From Sphingorhabdus sp. EL138 (GTDB taxonomy: Bacteria > Pseudomonadota > Alphaproteobacteria > Sphingomonadales > Sphingomonadaceae), in contig NZ_OGVD01000003.1 in assembly GCF_900258045.1 (NCBI RefSeq), forward strand, positions 620,001 to 684,000: a stretch of 64,000 nt of DNA. Direction: 5' to 3'. How positions within the stretch are numbered: the first letter of the stretch is position 1; the number at the start of each line of letters is the position of its first letter. Below the pieces are notes generated by a model, which had not been told where the DNA came from, ran no database searches, and worked only from the letters and a program-made list of their open reading frames with translations. Position numbers and translations under genes: made by a program. Below are positions 28,193-37,859 of the stretch, piece after piece.

Positions 28193-28296
28193 TTACCTCA
28201 ATCCTTCTTTGGCCGAGTTTTCCTTGTGGCCTTAAATCTCTACCTAGAGCCTTTGGCGGGCTCTTTGCCATGGGTCAACTGTCACCAAGCTGAATA

Positions 28297-28797
28297 TTAA
28301 TCTTCATCCGGCTTTTCGCGTATTAACAGCGCGCGTGCAAGCAAGATTACAACACCGATGGAAATGCACGCATCCGCAACATTGAAAATCAGGAACGGGC
28401 GGAAGTCACCAATATGTAAGTCTGCAAAATCAGCAACATAGCCGAGCCGCGCCCGGTCCAATATATTGCCCATCGCCCCGCCGAGGACGAAGGACAGGGC
28501 AATAATATCCCATTTCGCCTTTTCCCGCCACATCCAGATCAGAACCGCGACGCCAATCGCACCGGTCAGGGCGACCAGCGCCCAGCGCTGAAAATCGGTC
28601 GATGCGGTCAGGAACCCCATGGATACGCCGTAATTTTCCGCCCAAGTCAGATTGAAAAAGGGTAGCAGTTCAATCTGGCCCTTGGCCTTCAGATCGAGCG
28701 GATGCATCACCATATATTTGGTGAACTGGTCGATAATGAAGATCAGGAACGCGACAATAAGGCCGGTGACCCGGTATTTCGATACGGCTTCGGTCAT
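28297..28797 (-). CDS. lspA: Lipoprotein signal peptidase (signal peptidase II)
   Basis: 166 residues with four membrane helices. Conserved family segments are visible: IDQFTK near 22, GAMGNILDRARLGYVADF with the catalytic Asp near 123, and FNVADACI with the second catalytic Asp near 142. It cleaves the signal of prolipoproteins after acylation. The start overlaps the ileS stop (ATGA). Confidence 0.95.
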   Translation of the reverse strand: MTEAVSKYRVTGLIVAFLIFIIDQFTKYMVMHPLDLKAKGQIELLPFFNLTWAENYGVSMGFLTASTDFQRWALVALTGAIGVAVLIWMWREKAKWDIIALSFVLGGAMGNILDRARLGYVADFADLHIGDFRPFLIFNVADACISIGVVILLARALLIREKPDED

Positions 28798-31700
28798 GCG
28801 TTAAGAACCCCGTCACAGCGGCCACAGAGCGCGCCATCTTCTTCCACGTCCGGCAACAAGCGCCAACAGCGCCCGCATTTATGATGACCGGTTTTGGTAA
28901 CGGAGATATCTGCGCCATCCTTCACATCGGCAACAATGCACAGTTCAGCAAACTCGGTCGCATCGATCGGCAGGTCTGCCATTGGATAGGTAATCTCTGC
29001 TTCGAGACTGGACCGGATGGTCTTCTCGCGGCGCAGCGGTTCAATCGCTTCCGTCACGGCAATCCGAGCTGTGCGGATATTGCTCCATTTTTCAGCCAGC
29101 GCATCATCGGCCCAGCCACCATCTACTTCCGGCCACTCTTTCAGGTGGATTGAATCATTCTCATCCGGGAAACGGCTTTGCCAAATCTCTTCTGCGGTAA
29201 AGACCAGTACCGGCGCGATATAGCGGGTGAGGGCGTGGAACAATATGTCCATGACCGTCCGATATGCCATGCGTTTGGGATCATCCGGCGCATCGCAATA
29301 GAGGCAATCCTTGCGGATATCGAAGAAAAAGGCGCTGAGGTCATCCTGCGCAAAGGCGGTCAGCTCACGCATATAGGGGCCGAATGCGAAATCATTCACA
29401 TGCTGCTTCAGCTTCGCATCGACCTCGGCCAGCCGGTGAAGAATATAACGCTCAAGCTCCGGCATATCGGCGACAGCGATCCGTTCGCTCTCCGCAAAAT
29501 CGCTGAGACCGCCGAGCATATAGCGGAAGGTATTGCGTAGCTTGCGATAGCTGTCGGTGACGCCTTTCAGGATTTCATCACCGATCCGGTGATCTTCGGT
29601 GAAATCGACGCTGGCCGCCCAGAGGCGCAGGATATCGGCGCCATTGACGTTGATGATCTTCTGCGGATCGAGCGTGTTGCCGAGCGATTTCGACATTTTC
29701 TTGCCGTTCTTGTCGAGCGTCATGCCGTGGGTCAGTACAGCCTTGTAAGGCGCACGACCGCGCGTGCCGCATGACTCTAGCAAGCTCGACTGGAACCAGC
29801 CGCGATGCTGGTCGCTGCCTTCCAGATAGAGATCGGCAGGCGTCTGATGATCCGGCCATTTGCCGCTTTCCAGTACAAAGGCATGGGTGCAACCGCTGTC
29901 AAACCAGACGTCGAGAATGTCGGTGATCACCTCATAATCGCCGAGGCTATATTTGTTGCCCAGAAATTCCTGATGATCGGCGTTGAACCAGGCATCGGCA
30001 CCGCCTTTCTTGAACGCCTCGATGATGCGTTCGTTTACAGCGGGATCGTTGAGATAGTCACCGGTCTTTCGATCGACATAAAGCGCGATTGGCACACCCC
30101 AGGCACGCTGGCGGCTGAGCACCCAGTCGGGGCGGCCTTCCAGCATGGACTGCAGGCGGCGATGGCCACGGGCCGGGACGAAACGGGTTTTGTCGATTTC
30201 TGCAAGCGCCACTTCACGCAGCGTTCCGGCAACGCCTTCGGCATGGCCGACTACGGTCTTGTCTTCCTCATCCTCAACCGGTTCGATCTGGCTGGGCGCA
30301 GTAAGCGGTTCATCCATCGGAACAAACCATTGCGGGGTGCAGCGATAGATGATCTTCGCCTTCGACCGCCAGCTATGCGGATAGCTATGCTGGAAATCAT
30401 CACTGGCCGAGAGCAGTGCACCGGCGGCGCGCAGATCTTCGCAAATCGGACCGGTGCTGCTGACAAATTTCTTGTTGATCACCCCGCCTGCACGCTCGTC
30501 CCCGCGCGGCAGCCAGTCCCAATCCTCGCGATACACACCATCTGCATCGACCGCGAATACCGGGTTGATGCCGTTTTGCTTACAGAGTTCGAAATCATCC
30601 TCGCCATGATCGGGAGACATATGAACAAGGCCGGTACCAGCCTCAGTGGTGACGAAGTGCGAACCGTCGAGAAACGGGCGCGGCTTGGTATAGAAATCGC
30701 CGTCCGGAAACTTGTCAGCCATCGGGTGTTTGGCGATAGCGCCGGCGAGTTGGGAGCCTTTCAAGGTCTTCAGGACGCCCCACTCAGTATCTTCATCATC
30801 CTTTGAAAGGATGGCATCAAGTCGGTCAACTGTGTTGAACATCAAGTCTTTCGCGACGAGCAGCTTTAATCCTGCAAGTTCACCAGACTCGAGTTCAATC
30901 AAACGATATTCAACATCCGCCCCATAAGCGAGCGCCTGATTGACCGGAATCGTCCACGGCGTCGTCGTCCAGATCACCGCATGGGCGCCAACCAGTTCTG
31001 GCGCATTGGGTGCCTCGACAATCTCGAACGCCACATCAATCTGCGTCGACGTGATATCTTCATATTCAACCTCGGCCTCGGCCAGAGCGGTTTTCTCGAC
31101 CGGCGACCACATCACCGGCTTCGCGCCGCGATAGAGCTGTCCCGCTTCCGCGAACTTCAACAGCTCGGTGACAATCGCCGCTTCGGCGTCATAATCCATG
31201 GTGAGATAGGGTTTGTCCCACTGCGCCAATACGCCCAGCCGCTTGAATTCCTCGCGCTGCACGCCGACCCATTTGCCGGCATATTCGCGGCATTCGGCGC
31301 GAAATTCGCTTGCTGGCACTTCGTCCTTGTTGCGCTTTTTCTTGCGATATTGCTCCTCGATTTTCCATTCGATCGGCAGGCCATGACAATCCCAGCCGGG
31401 TACGAAGGGTGCGTCCTTGCCGAGCAGATTCTGGCTGCGCACCACCAGATCCTTCAGTGTCTTGTTGAGGCTGTGGCCGATATGGATGTTGCCATTGGCA
31501 TAAGGCGGGCCGTCATGAAAAATGAACTTTTCCCGTCCTGCACGGGCCTCGCGCAGCTTTTCATACAGCCCGATAGTCTGCCAGCGCTCCAGAATCGCCG
31601 GTTCCTTGTTCGCAAGGCCGGCTTTCATCGGGAAATCGGTTTTCGGCAGGAAAACCGTGTCTTTATAATCGCGCTCTTTGGCGGGTGTATTCTCGGTCAT
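28794..31700 (-). CDS. ileS: Isoleucyl-tRNA synthetase
   Basis: 968-residue class I synthetase. HIGH box at 73-76 (GNIHIGHSLNK), a CP1 editing domain, KMSKS (GKKMSKSLGN), and a C-terminal zinc finger with Cys 942, 945, 959 and 962 (CGRCW and CGRCD). The presence of the C-terminal zinc domain puts it in the bacterial IleS1 type. It is translationally coupled to lspA downstream and 73 bases after the GDPD gene. Confidence 0.97.
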   Translation of the reverse strand: MTENTPAKERDYKDTVFLPKTDFPMKAGLANKEPAILERWQTIGLYEKLREARAGREKFIFHDGPPYANGNIHIGHSLNKTLKDLVVRSQNLLGKDAPFVPGWDCHGLPIEWKIEEQYRKKKRNKDEVPASEFRAECREYAGKWVGVQREEFKRLGVLAQWDKPYLTMDYDAEAAIVTELLKFAEAGQLYRGAKPVMWSPVEKTALAEAEVEYEDITSTQIDVAFEIVEAPNAPELVGAHAVIWTTTPWTIPVNQALAYGADVEYRLIELESGELAGLKLLVAKDLMFNTVDRLDAILSKDDEDTEWGVLKTLKGSQLAGAIAKHPMADKFPDGDFYTKPRPFLDGSHFVTTEAGTGLVHMSPDHGEDDFELCKQNGINPVFAVDADGVYREDWDWLPRGDERAGGVINKKFVSSTGPICEDLRAAGALLSASDDFQHSYPHSWRSKAKIIYRCTPQWFVPMDEPLTAPSQIEPVEDEEDKTVVGHAEGVAGTLREVALAEIDKTRFVPARGHRRLQSMLEGRPDWVLSRQRAWGVPIALYVDRKTGDYLNDPAVNERIIEAFKKGGADAWFNADHQEFLGNKYSLGDYEVITDILDVWFDSGCTHAFVLESGKWPDHQTPADLYLEGSDQHRGWFQSSLLESCGTRGRAPYKAVLTHGMTLDKNGKKMSKSLGNTLDPQKIINVNGADILRLWAASVDFTEDHRIGDEILKGVTDSYRKLRNTFRYMLGGLSDFAESERIAVADMPELERYILHRLAEVDAKLKQHVNDFAFGPYMRELTAFAQDDLSAFFFDIRKDCLYCDAPDDPKRMAYRTVMDILFHALTRYIAPVLVFTAEEIWQSRFPDENDSIHLKEWPEVDGGWADDALAEKWSNIRTARIAVTEAIEPLRREKTIRSSLEAEITYPMADLPIDATEFAELCIVADVKDGADISVTKTGHHKCGRCWRLLPDVEEDGALCGRCDGVLNA

Positions 31701-31773
31701 GATTGGCGGGGATTAGGCGAGGCAGCGCGCGGGCGCAAGCGGGATTTCACGGTCAGTGAATCACCACGATCCG

Positions 31774-32757
31774 CTACCGAACAAGAGCCGGTCCGACCTT
31801 CCTGATATCCTCGACCATCACATAGCCGTTGAAGTTCGCCGGAATGTCTCTCAGCTGATCTCCATGGGTAAGGCCGCGGCTTGCTTCGCCGCCCGTCATC
31901 GGGCCTATAATCAGGATGCGCGCACCGACTGCTTCCATCCGGGCAATGGTACGGTTCGGCCATCCGGCAAAGGCCCATTGATAGTTGAGCGGTACGACGA
32001 GCGTCCCGTCCTTGCAGCTGTCCGGCATGATGCCAAGCCAGCCCATCCAGGCATAGTCCGTGGTGCAGGTTTTGGCGCCGGCATTGGACCAGGCCCATGT
32101 CCCGGGGATCAGCTCTTTCATGCGTTTCACCGGAGCTTCGGCTCCGTAAAAACCATCCCCTTCTTTCAGGGCGTTCCGGCCTGCGCTTTTCAGGATGGCA
32201 TGCAGCTGGTCCGCTTCATCGGGATCATTGCTTTTGAAATTAAACAGAAAGGGTTTGAATCCCCCGGATGCCAGAGCCTCTTCTACAGTCGGGATTTCGC
32301 CGACCCCTTTTCCGCGCAACGGGAATGTCTGGCCGCTATCGGAAGAATAGCCATAACCGACGTCCAGTGATTGTAGTTCCGCCAGCGTCAGGTCTCTTAC
32401 ATTGCCTTTGCCGTCCGTGCGGCAATCGACGGTCCAGTCGTGGAACAGCACCATCTTCCCATCTCTGGTTGGTGCGACATCCACCTCGATCATGTCTGCT
32501 TCCATGCCAATGGCCGCGGTGATCGAGCGAATGCTATTCTCGAAAATCTCCAGGTCTTCCTGTCCCGGGAGCATGCGGATCGCCGTGCAATCATCCCGGC
32601 CCACACCCGCCGGATCATAGAGATGATGGACGCCGCGATGAGCGATCATCTTCAATCGCCCTTCGGGATCAGGCGCCCATATGGAACTGTTAAGCAAAAA
32701 GATAATGAGGAACAGCATCCAGAGGCCGCCAAGCCCCCATAGCAGCTTGCTCATCAT
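31774..32757 (-). CDS. Membrane-anchored glycerophosphodiester phosphodiesterase
   Basis: 327 residues: an N-terminal signal anchor (residues 4-24), then a GDPD TIM barrel with MIAHRGVHH, ENSIRSI, EADMIEVDVAPTRDG and VLFHDWTVDCRTDG carrying the metal- and acid-base residues. It would hydrolyse glycerophosphodiesters to glycerol 3-phosphate in the periplasm. The start overlaps the ribF stop (ATGA). Confidence 0.88.
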   Translation of the reverse strand: MMSKLLWGLGGLWMLFLIIFLLNSSIWAPDPEGRLKMIAHRGVHHLYDPAGVGRDDCTAIRMLPGQEDLEIFENSIRSITAAIGMEADMIEVDVAPTRDGKMVLFHDWTVDCRTDGKGNVRDLTLAELQSLDVGYGYSSDSGQTFPLRGKGVGEIPTVEEALASGGFKPFLFNFKSNDPDEADQLHAILKSAGRNALKEGDGFYGAEAPVKRMKELIPGTWAWSNAGAKTCTTDYAWMGWLGIMPDSCKDGTLVVPLNYQWAFAGWPNRTIARMEAVGARILIIGPMTGGEASRGLTHGDQLRDIPANFNGYVMVEDIRKVGPALVR

Positions 32758-33674
32758 CCAAGCATGTCCCGGGCCTTGGCGCAGTCCTTTTCCATCTGCG
32801 CCATCAGGTCATCGAGCTCATCAAATTTCTTTTCCCCACGAAGGAAATGATGAAGCTCGACTTCAATCACCTGCCCATATAAATCTTCGGAAAAGTCAAA
32901 GAAATAGGGTTCAAGCAACTCTTTCGGCGGATCGAAAGTGGGGCGTATGCCAAGGTTGGCGGCCCCGTTGACGACACGGCCATCCGGCAAGCGGCCTTTC
33001 ACGGCGTAAATGCCATATTTGGGGCGCAAATAGTGATCGATGTCGATATTCGCGGTGGGATATCCCAGCTTGCGGCCATTTTTGTCGCCGTGAATGACCG
33101 TGCCCTCTATCGCAAAGGGCCGGGTCAGCAGCTTCGTTGCGGTTTCACAGTCACCGGCTTTCAACGCATCGCGAATACGGCTGGAAGAGATGACCTCATC
33201 GTTGGCGCTTACCGGTCCGACGGATTTGGTGGCAAGGCCCAAAGGCTCGCCGAGTTGCTTCATCACCTCGATATTGCCAGCGCGGCCCTTGCCAAAGGTG
33301 AAGTCCTCGCCGGTGACAATGCCTGCTGCACCAAACCGTTCGACCATCAATTTTTCGACAAAATCCTCAGCCGTGGTGCCCGCAAGCTCTGCGCCAAATT
33401 CAAAGACCAGCATTGCATCGGCGCCGGCCGCGGTGAACAGCCGCTCCCGCTGATTCAATGTCGTCAGGCGAAAGGGCGGAGCATCAGGCTGGAAATGGCG
33501 AACGGGATGCGGATCAAAAGTTGCGATAATCGCCTGCCGACCTTCTTCTTTGGCCCAGTCTATGGCTGTTTGCGCAACAGTCTGATGACCTTTGTGAAAA
33601 CCATCAAAGTTACCCAGCGCGATGATCGCGCCGCGCATATTTTCCGCTATCCTGTTTTGCCCACTTAGCCGCAT
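32754..33674 (-). CDS. ribF: Bifunctional riboflavin kinase/FAD synthetase
   Basis: 306 residues: N-terminal adenylyltransferase domain with GNFDGFHKGHQ, TFDPHPVRHF and EDFTFGKGRAG, C-terminal kinase domain with GTVIHGDKNGRKLGYPTANI and the conserved NLGIRPTF. It makes FMN and FAD from riboflavin. It lies 8 bases downstream of the dipeptidase gene within the leftward run. Confidence 0.95.
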   Translation of the reverse strand: MRLSGQNRIAENMRGAIIALGNFDGFHKGHQTVAQTAIDWAKEEGRQAIIATFDPHPVRHFQPDAPPFRLTTLNQRERLFTAAGADAMLVFEFGAELAGTTAEDFVEKLMVERFGAAGIVTGEDFTFGKGRAGNIEVMKQLGEPLGLATKSVGPVSANDEVISSSRIRDALKAGDCETATKLLTRPFAIEGTVIHGDKNGRKLGYPTANIDIDHYLRPKYGIYAVKGRLPDGRVVNGAANLGIRPTFDPPKELLEPYFFDFSEDLYGQVIEVELHHFLRGEKKFDELDDLMAQMEKDCAKARDMLG

Positions 33675-33682
33675 GATTTGCG

Positions 33683-34897
33683 CTATTGGCCAGTTTCGTC
33701 GGTTTGTTCAACCGCTTGTTTGGGTAAATCTTTTAAAGGGATTAGACCCTGCTGCAGCACCCGCATGGCATTGCCCCCCATCACCGCGCGAATTTCGTCC
33801 TCAGTGAAGCCCGCCTGCATCAGGGCCTGAGTGATATGGACAATCCCGCTGGTGTCGAAACGGGTCGTTACCGCGCCGTCAAAATCGCTACCCAGGGCGG
33901 CATGTTCAATACCCACTAGATCACGGACATGCTTGACCGCTCTGGCAACGCTTTTGGGGTCCGTGTCACACATCGCTCCGTCCCAATAGCCCAGCCCGAT
34001 AACACCGCCTCTAGCTGCCACGCCCTTGATCTCCCCATCGGTCAGATTGCGGTTAACTCCGCAGACCGCCTGTACACCGCCGTGGCTTGAGACAACCGGA
34101 CGCCGCGCCATTTTCAGGATGTCGGCTACCGCTTCATGGCTTGAATGGGCAATATCGACTATCATACCCTTGTCTTCCATATCCCGGACAATCTGGCGGC
34201 CAAATTCAGTAAGCCCGCCTTTCTCTTCGCCATGCATGGATCCGGCGAGCTTATTGTCGAAAAAATGGACGAGTCCAGCCATGCGCATGCCGGCGTCGTA
34301 AAGCTTGTCGAGATTTTCTCGCTTCCCTTCAAGCGTTTGCAGCCCTTCGGCTGAGAACATGACGCCAATCGGTTTGTCGTCACCGCCGCGCGCTGCGCCC
34401 AACCCTTGCACATGGCCGGGTTCGCTTATTGCAACCATCGCTCCATCGGAAGCGGAGACGGCCCGATCCAACTTTGTGGCGTGCCACAACTGGCGTTCCA
34501 GCAGGGAAGACCAGGTGCGGATGGGTTGAAGCTGAGCAACAGTGAGCATAGTGATATTGTCGCTGTCGGCGCTATTGCTGTCATAATTCTGGTTTTTCGG
34601 CGTCTTGGTAACGCTGGAAAATATTTGCAGACCGACATTGCCATCTTGCATGCGTTTCAAGTCGACATGGCCATAATCAACCGCATCATTGATTTTGCGC
34701 TTCCACAACAATGTATCACTATGCAGATCGACAATCATCAGTCTGTCATGCAGCTTTTGGGCCTCTGTCGTAATTTCGGGTAACGGTTTGCCGTCGACCA
34801 TATTGGTCTGTTTTTCAAATATGCTGGGCGCGAAGATGAAAAAAGCGGTGACGCCGACAATGAGAACGACCAATAGTCCGATGAAAAACTTCTTCAT
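33683..34897 (-). CDS. Membrane dipeptidase (peptidase M19)
   Basis: 404 residues with an N-terminal signal anchor (5-27). The zinc ligands of the renal dipeptidase family are visible: DLHSDTLLWKRK (HxD), VDIAHSSHEAVADI and SHGGVQAVCG, with the final ALGSDFDGAVTTRFDTSG. It would hydrolyse dipeptides in the periplasm. Its start overlaps the folA stop (ATGA). Confidence 0.9.
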   Translation of the reverse strand: MKKFFIGLLVVLIVGVTAFFIFAPSIFEKQTNMVDGKPLPEITTEAQKLHDRLMIVDLHSDTLLWKRKINDAVDYGHVDLKRMQDGNVGLQIFSSVTKTPKNQNYDSNSADSDNITMLTVAQLQPIRTWSSLLERQLWHATKLDRAVSASDGAMVAISEPGHVQGLGAARGGDDKPIGVMFSAEGLQTLEGKRENLDKLYDAGMRMAGLVHFFDNKLAGSMHGEEKGGLTEFGRQIVRDMEDKGMIVDIAHSSHEAVADILKMARRPVVSSHGGVQAVCGVNRNLTDGEIKGVAARGGVIGLGYWDGAMCDTDPKSVARAVKHVRDLVGIEHAALGSDFDGAVTTRFDTSGIVHITQALMQAGFTEDEIRAVMGGNAMRVLQQGLIPLKDLPKQAVEQTDETGQ

Positions 34898-35388
34898 ATA
34901 TTTTTCCGTTTCAGCGTGACGAAGGAAAAGCCCGGCCTGCCATTTTCCGCATCATGCGTTTCTCGTTCGCTTTCTTGCCAGATGTCGGAATCAAAAGGCT
35001 CCATCATCGTGTCGCCCTTGGCGTCGATATGCACTTCAGTAAGCGCAATTCGGTCGGCTTTGGGCAGAAAGAGCCGATAAATTTCAGCACCGCCGATAAT
35101 CGCTATGTGCGGAGCGTTGGCAGTTTTCAGAGCGGCCTCAACATCATAGACCACTTCCGCGCCCTCCGCTTCCCACTCCGTATCACGGGTCAGCACGATA
35201 TGACGGCGTCCCGGCAGCAGGCCGGGGAGGCTGTCAAAAGTCTTGCGCCCCATGATCATTGGCTTGCCTTGGGTCAGCGATTTGAAATGCCGCAAGTCTG
35301 CTGGCAAGTGCCAGGGCATCGTACCGTCTTTGCCAATCACGCCATTGTCAGCGCGAGCCAGGATCATGATGATTTCCGGGTGATTCAT
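34894..35388 (-). CDS. folA: Dihydrofolate reductase
   Basis: 164 residues with LARADNGVIGKDGTMPWHLPADL (active-site region), MGRKTFDSL, PGRRHIVLTRD and IIGGAEIYRLFL, all typical of chromosomal DHFR. It reduces dihydrofolate with NADPH for thymidylate and purine synthesis, fitting its place after purE-purK. The purK stop is 35 bases upstream. Confidence 0.95.
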   Translation of the reverse strand: MNHPEIIMILARADNGVIGKDGTMPWHLPADLRHFKSLTQGKPMIMGRKTFDSLPGLLPGRRHIVLTRDTEWEAEGAEVVYDVEAALKTANAPHIAIIGGAEIYRLFLPKADRIALTEVHIDAKGDTMMEPFDSDIWQESERETHDAENGRPGFSFVTLKRKNI

Positions 35389-35423
35389 GAAATGCGCCTA
35401 CCCCAGTTTAAATCCTGTGCAAA

Positions 35424-36494
35424 TCAGAAAAACAATTTCGTGACGTGACCCATTTTCCGACCGGGGCGGCTTTCGGTTTTGCCATAGAGATGGAGATGGT
35501 TGGCCGGGTCTGTCAGCAGCGCCTGCCACTCGTCGGTATTGCCGCCAATCAGATTGGTCATTTCCACTTTATCAGCAGCCAATCCGGTATCACCCAGCGG
35601 TAATCCGCAGATCGCCCGGATATGATTTTCAAACTGGCTGGTGATCGCGCCCTCTATTGTCCAGTGGCCGCTATTATGGACACGCGGCGCCATTTCGTTG
35701 AACACCGGCCCATCGGCGGTGGCAAAAAACTCGCATGTCAGTACGCCGACATAGTCCATCGCTTCTGCCATTTTTGCTGCCAGCGCGCGGGCAGCTTTCT
35801 CTTGCTCGATTATCTGACCGGGTGCGGGCAGCAGGGATTTTGCCAATATACCGTCTTCATGGACATTATGCGGCGTATCCCAGTAGCGGACGGCGCCATC
35901 CTGTCCGCGCACCAATATGACCGAAAACTCGTGTATGAACTCTACAAAGCCTTCAGCCACGCAAGGTTGATGACCGACAGCATCCCAATGAACGGCCAAA
36001 TCGTCTCCCGGCTTAATTCTGCTTTGCCCCTTGCCGTCATAGCCCATGCGGATGGTTTTCAAAATGGCCGGCGCGCCGATGTCATCGATCGCCTTGTCCA
36101 GTGATGCCGAATCCGTGACTTCGGCAAAAGGGGCTGTTGTGCCGCCGTGAGTGCGCGCGAAATTTTTCTCCGCAATCCGGTTTTGTGCAATGTCCAGCGC
36201 CCCAACCGGCGGGTGAAGCGAGGTGCGGCCGGCGGTGGCATTGAGTGATGCGACGGGAACATTTTCAAATTCGAAAGTGATCACGTCGCAGCCATCGGCG
36301 AACTTGCCCAATGCCTCGATATCATCATCCTGTGCACAGGTGAATCTTGCAGCAACATCTGCGGCAACGCTGGCTTTGTCGGGTGCGTAGATATGGCAGC
36401 GATAGCCAAGTTGTGCCGCGGCGACCGCCAGCATACGGCCCAATTGACCGCCGCCCAATATGCCAATGACCGAGCCGGGAGGGAGTGGATTCAT
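35424..36494 (-). CDS. purK: N5-carboxyaminoimidazole ribonucleotide synthase
   Basis: 356-residue ATP-grasp enzyme: IGILGGGQLGRMLAVAAAQLG at the N-terminus, the ATP-grasp core with LKTIRMGYDGKGQ, and EMAPRVHNSGHWTIEG near the active site. It carboxylates aminoimidazole ribonucleotide. It starts 9 bases after the purE stop, the usual purEK pair. Confidence 0.95.
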   Translation of the reverse strand: MNPLPPGSVIGILGGGQLGRMLAVAAAQLGYRCHIYAPDKASVAADVAARFTCAQDDDIEALGKFADGCDVITFEFENVPVASLNATAGRTSLHPPVGALDIAQNRIAEKNFARTHGGTTAPFAEVTDSASLDKAIDDIGAPAILKTIRMGYDGKGQSRIKPGDDLAVHWDAVGHQPCVAEGFVEFIHEFSVILVRGQDGAVRYWDTPHNVHEDGILAKSLLPAPGQIIEQEKAARALAAKMAEAMDYVGVLTCEFFATADGPVFNEMAPRVHNSGHWTIEGAITSQFENHIRAICGLPLGDTGLAADKVEMTNLIGGNTDEWQALLTDPANHLHLYGKTESRPGRKMGHVTKLFF

Positions 36495-36503
36495 CGCAGC
36501 TTA

Positions 36504-37016
36504 CTATTCTGGCTGATCGGCCACGGCAGCGCTTTGCTCGGCGCGCCATTTATCCAGACGGAGACCCAGAGCTTCGTCGTCATTTGCCAGAATCGCAGCG
36601 GCCAGCAAGGCGGCATTTTTTGCACCTGCATCGCCAATGGCCAAAGTACCGACCGGAATACCCGCCGGCATCTGCGCAATGGAAAGCAGGCTGTCGACGC
36701 CATTTAAGGTGCGTGATTGTATAGGCACGCCAAGTACAGGCACCCGTGTTATTGCTGCCGCCATGCCCGGCAGATGCGCAGCGCCGCCAGCGCCGGCGAT
36801 AATCACTTTTAACTTCCGCGAGGCCGCCGCTTTGGCATAGTCGTAGAGCCGATCCGGCGTCCGGTGTGCCGAAATAATCCTGACTTCATACGCGACATCC
36901 AGCTGTTCCAGTATCTCGGCTGCAAGGCGCATGGTCACCCAGTCAGACTGGCTGCCCATGATGATGCCAATTTGCGGCGTGGTCTGGTGGCCGGTTTTCG
37001 GCGTGGCTTCGGTCAT
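36504..37016 (-). CDS. purE: N5-carboxyaminoimidazole ribonucleotide mutase
   Basis: 170 residues from ATG 37014-37016. Signature [42 protein letters not shown] and the catalytic His in SAHRTP. It converts N5-CAIR to CAIR. It is the first gene of the leftward purE-purK-folA-dipeptidase-ribF-GDPD-ileS-lspA-DUF3035 run. Confidence 0.95.
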   Translation of the reverse strand: MTEATPKTGHQTTPQIGIIMGSQSDWVTMRLAAEILEQLDVAYEVRIISAHRTPDRLYDYAKAAASRKLKVIIAGAGGAAHLPGMAAAITRVPVLGVPIQSRTLNGVDSLLSIAQMPAGIPVGTLAIGDAGAKNAALLAAAILANDDEALGLRLDKWRAEQSAAVADQPE

Positions 37017-37252
37017 GCTTGCACCTGAATAGTGTCGCGGAAGCAAAATCGTTTAGCCATGAAATTCACCGCGCGCAATGCAGCAATGAGTATCCAGGTT
37101 ATTATGCAAGACTATTTCAGCCTGTAGTTTTACAAAACAGGACTCTGACGGCTGTCGACTATCAATTTTGTTGACTATCCAATATCTAACAAACTAAAGG
37201 CCAAGAAAGCACAAATATTCGTTAAAAGAATATCGCTACAGGGGGTGGAAGA

Positions 37253-37834
37253 TTGATAGGTGAAGCAACTAATAGCAATCAAGGTGAACAAAAATGCACC
37301 CATTGTACTGCTCTTCAATCAGAAAATATGCGATTGAGAGAAGAGCTTGTTAAAATGGAAATGCGCGCAAATCATGATGCTCTGACGGGATTGCCGAATC
37401 GCCGTTTTTTCATTGAGAGTCTGGAAAAACGTATCATGCGGTGTCAACGCTATGGAGATAATACGGCTCTGCTCTTTCTTGATGTCGATGATTTAAAGGC
37501 AGTCAATGATGCCCATGGACATGGGGCAGGCGACGCATTGTTGGTCTGTCTGGCCAAAATATTGAAAGGCAATATCCGAGTTTGCGATATGGTCGCGCGG
37601 ATCGGCGGAGATGAATTCGCGCTGCTCCTCGACAATCTTGACGCCGACCGGGTGGAGAAAAAGATTCTCTCCCTGATCGACCTTATCCAATCGGCTGACC
37701 TGAAATATGATGGCCAGGTTTTAAAACTTGGCGCTGCCATCGGCTACAGCTTTGTCGGACCTGCAGATACGGTGGCTGCCCTGATGTCTCGCGCCGATGA
37801 AGCCATGTATCGGTCAAAAAGGGATGACGGTTAA
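37253..37834 (+). CDS. Diguanylate cyclase (GGDEF) with short N-terminal CxxC coiled coil
   Basis: 193 residues. A short N-terminus contains C15-T-H-C18 and a likely coiled coil (SENMRLREELVKMEMR), followed directly by a GGDEF domain: DALTGLPNRRFF, the intact GGDEF and an RVCD I-site exactly five residues before it, so c-di-GMP synthesis with product inhibition is expected. The start is read as TTG at 37253, which follows a purine-rich GGGGGTGGA; the next in-frame ATG (37328) would remove the CxxC. No sensor domain, so control may come from the CxxC (metal or redox) or a partner. Confidence 0.82.
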   Translation: MIGEATNSNQGEQKCTHCTALQSENMRLREELVKMEMRANHDALTGLPNRRFFIESLEKRIMRCQRYGDNTALLFLDVDDLKAVNDAHGHGAGDALLVCLAKILKGNIRVCDMVARIGGDEFALLLDNLDADRVEKKILSLIDLIQSADLKYDGQVLKLGAAIGYSFVGPADTVAALMSRADEAMYRSKRDDG

Positions 37835-37859
37835 AAAGGGCCGCCAGTGCCCACCGCAT

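Noticed and set aside
28230-28262. Small hairpin GAGCC/GGCTC between lspA and the DUF3035 gene
   Set aside because: Five-base stem without T-run; too weak to call a terminator.
29805-30806. Long open frame on the plus strand within ileS
   Set aside because: Fully antisense to a well conserved synthetase; its composition follows from the ileS codon pattern.
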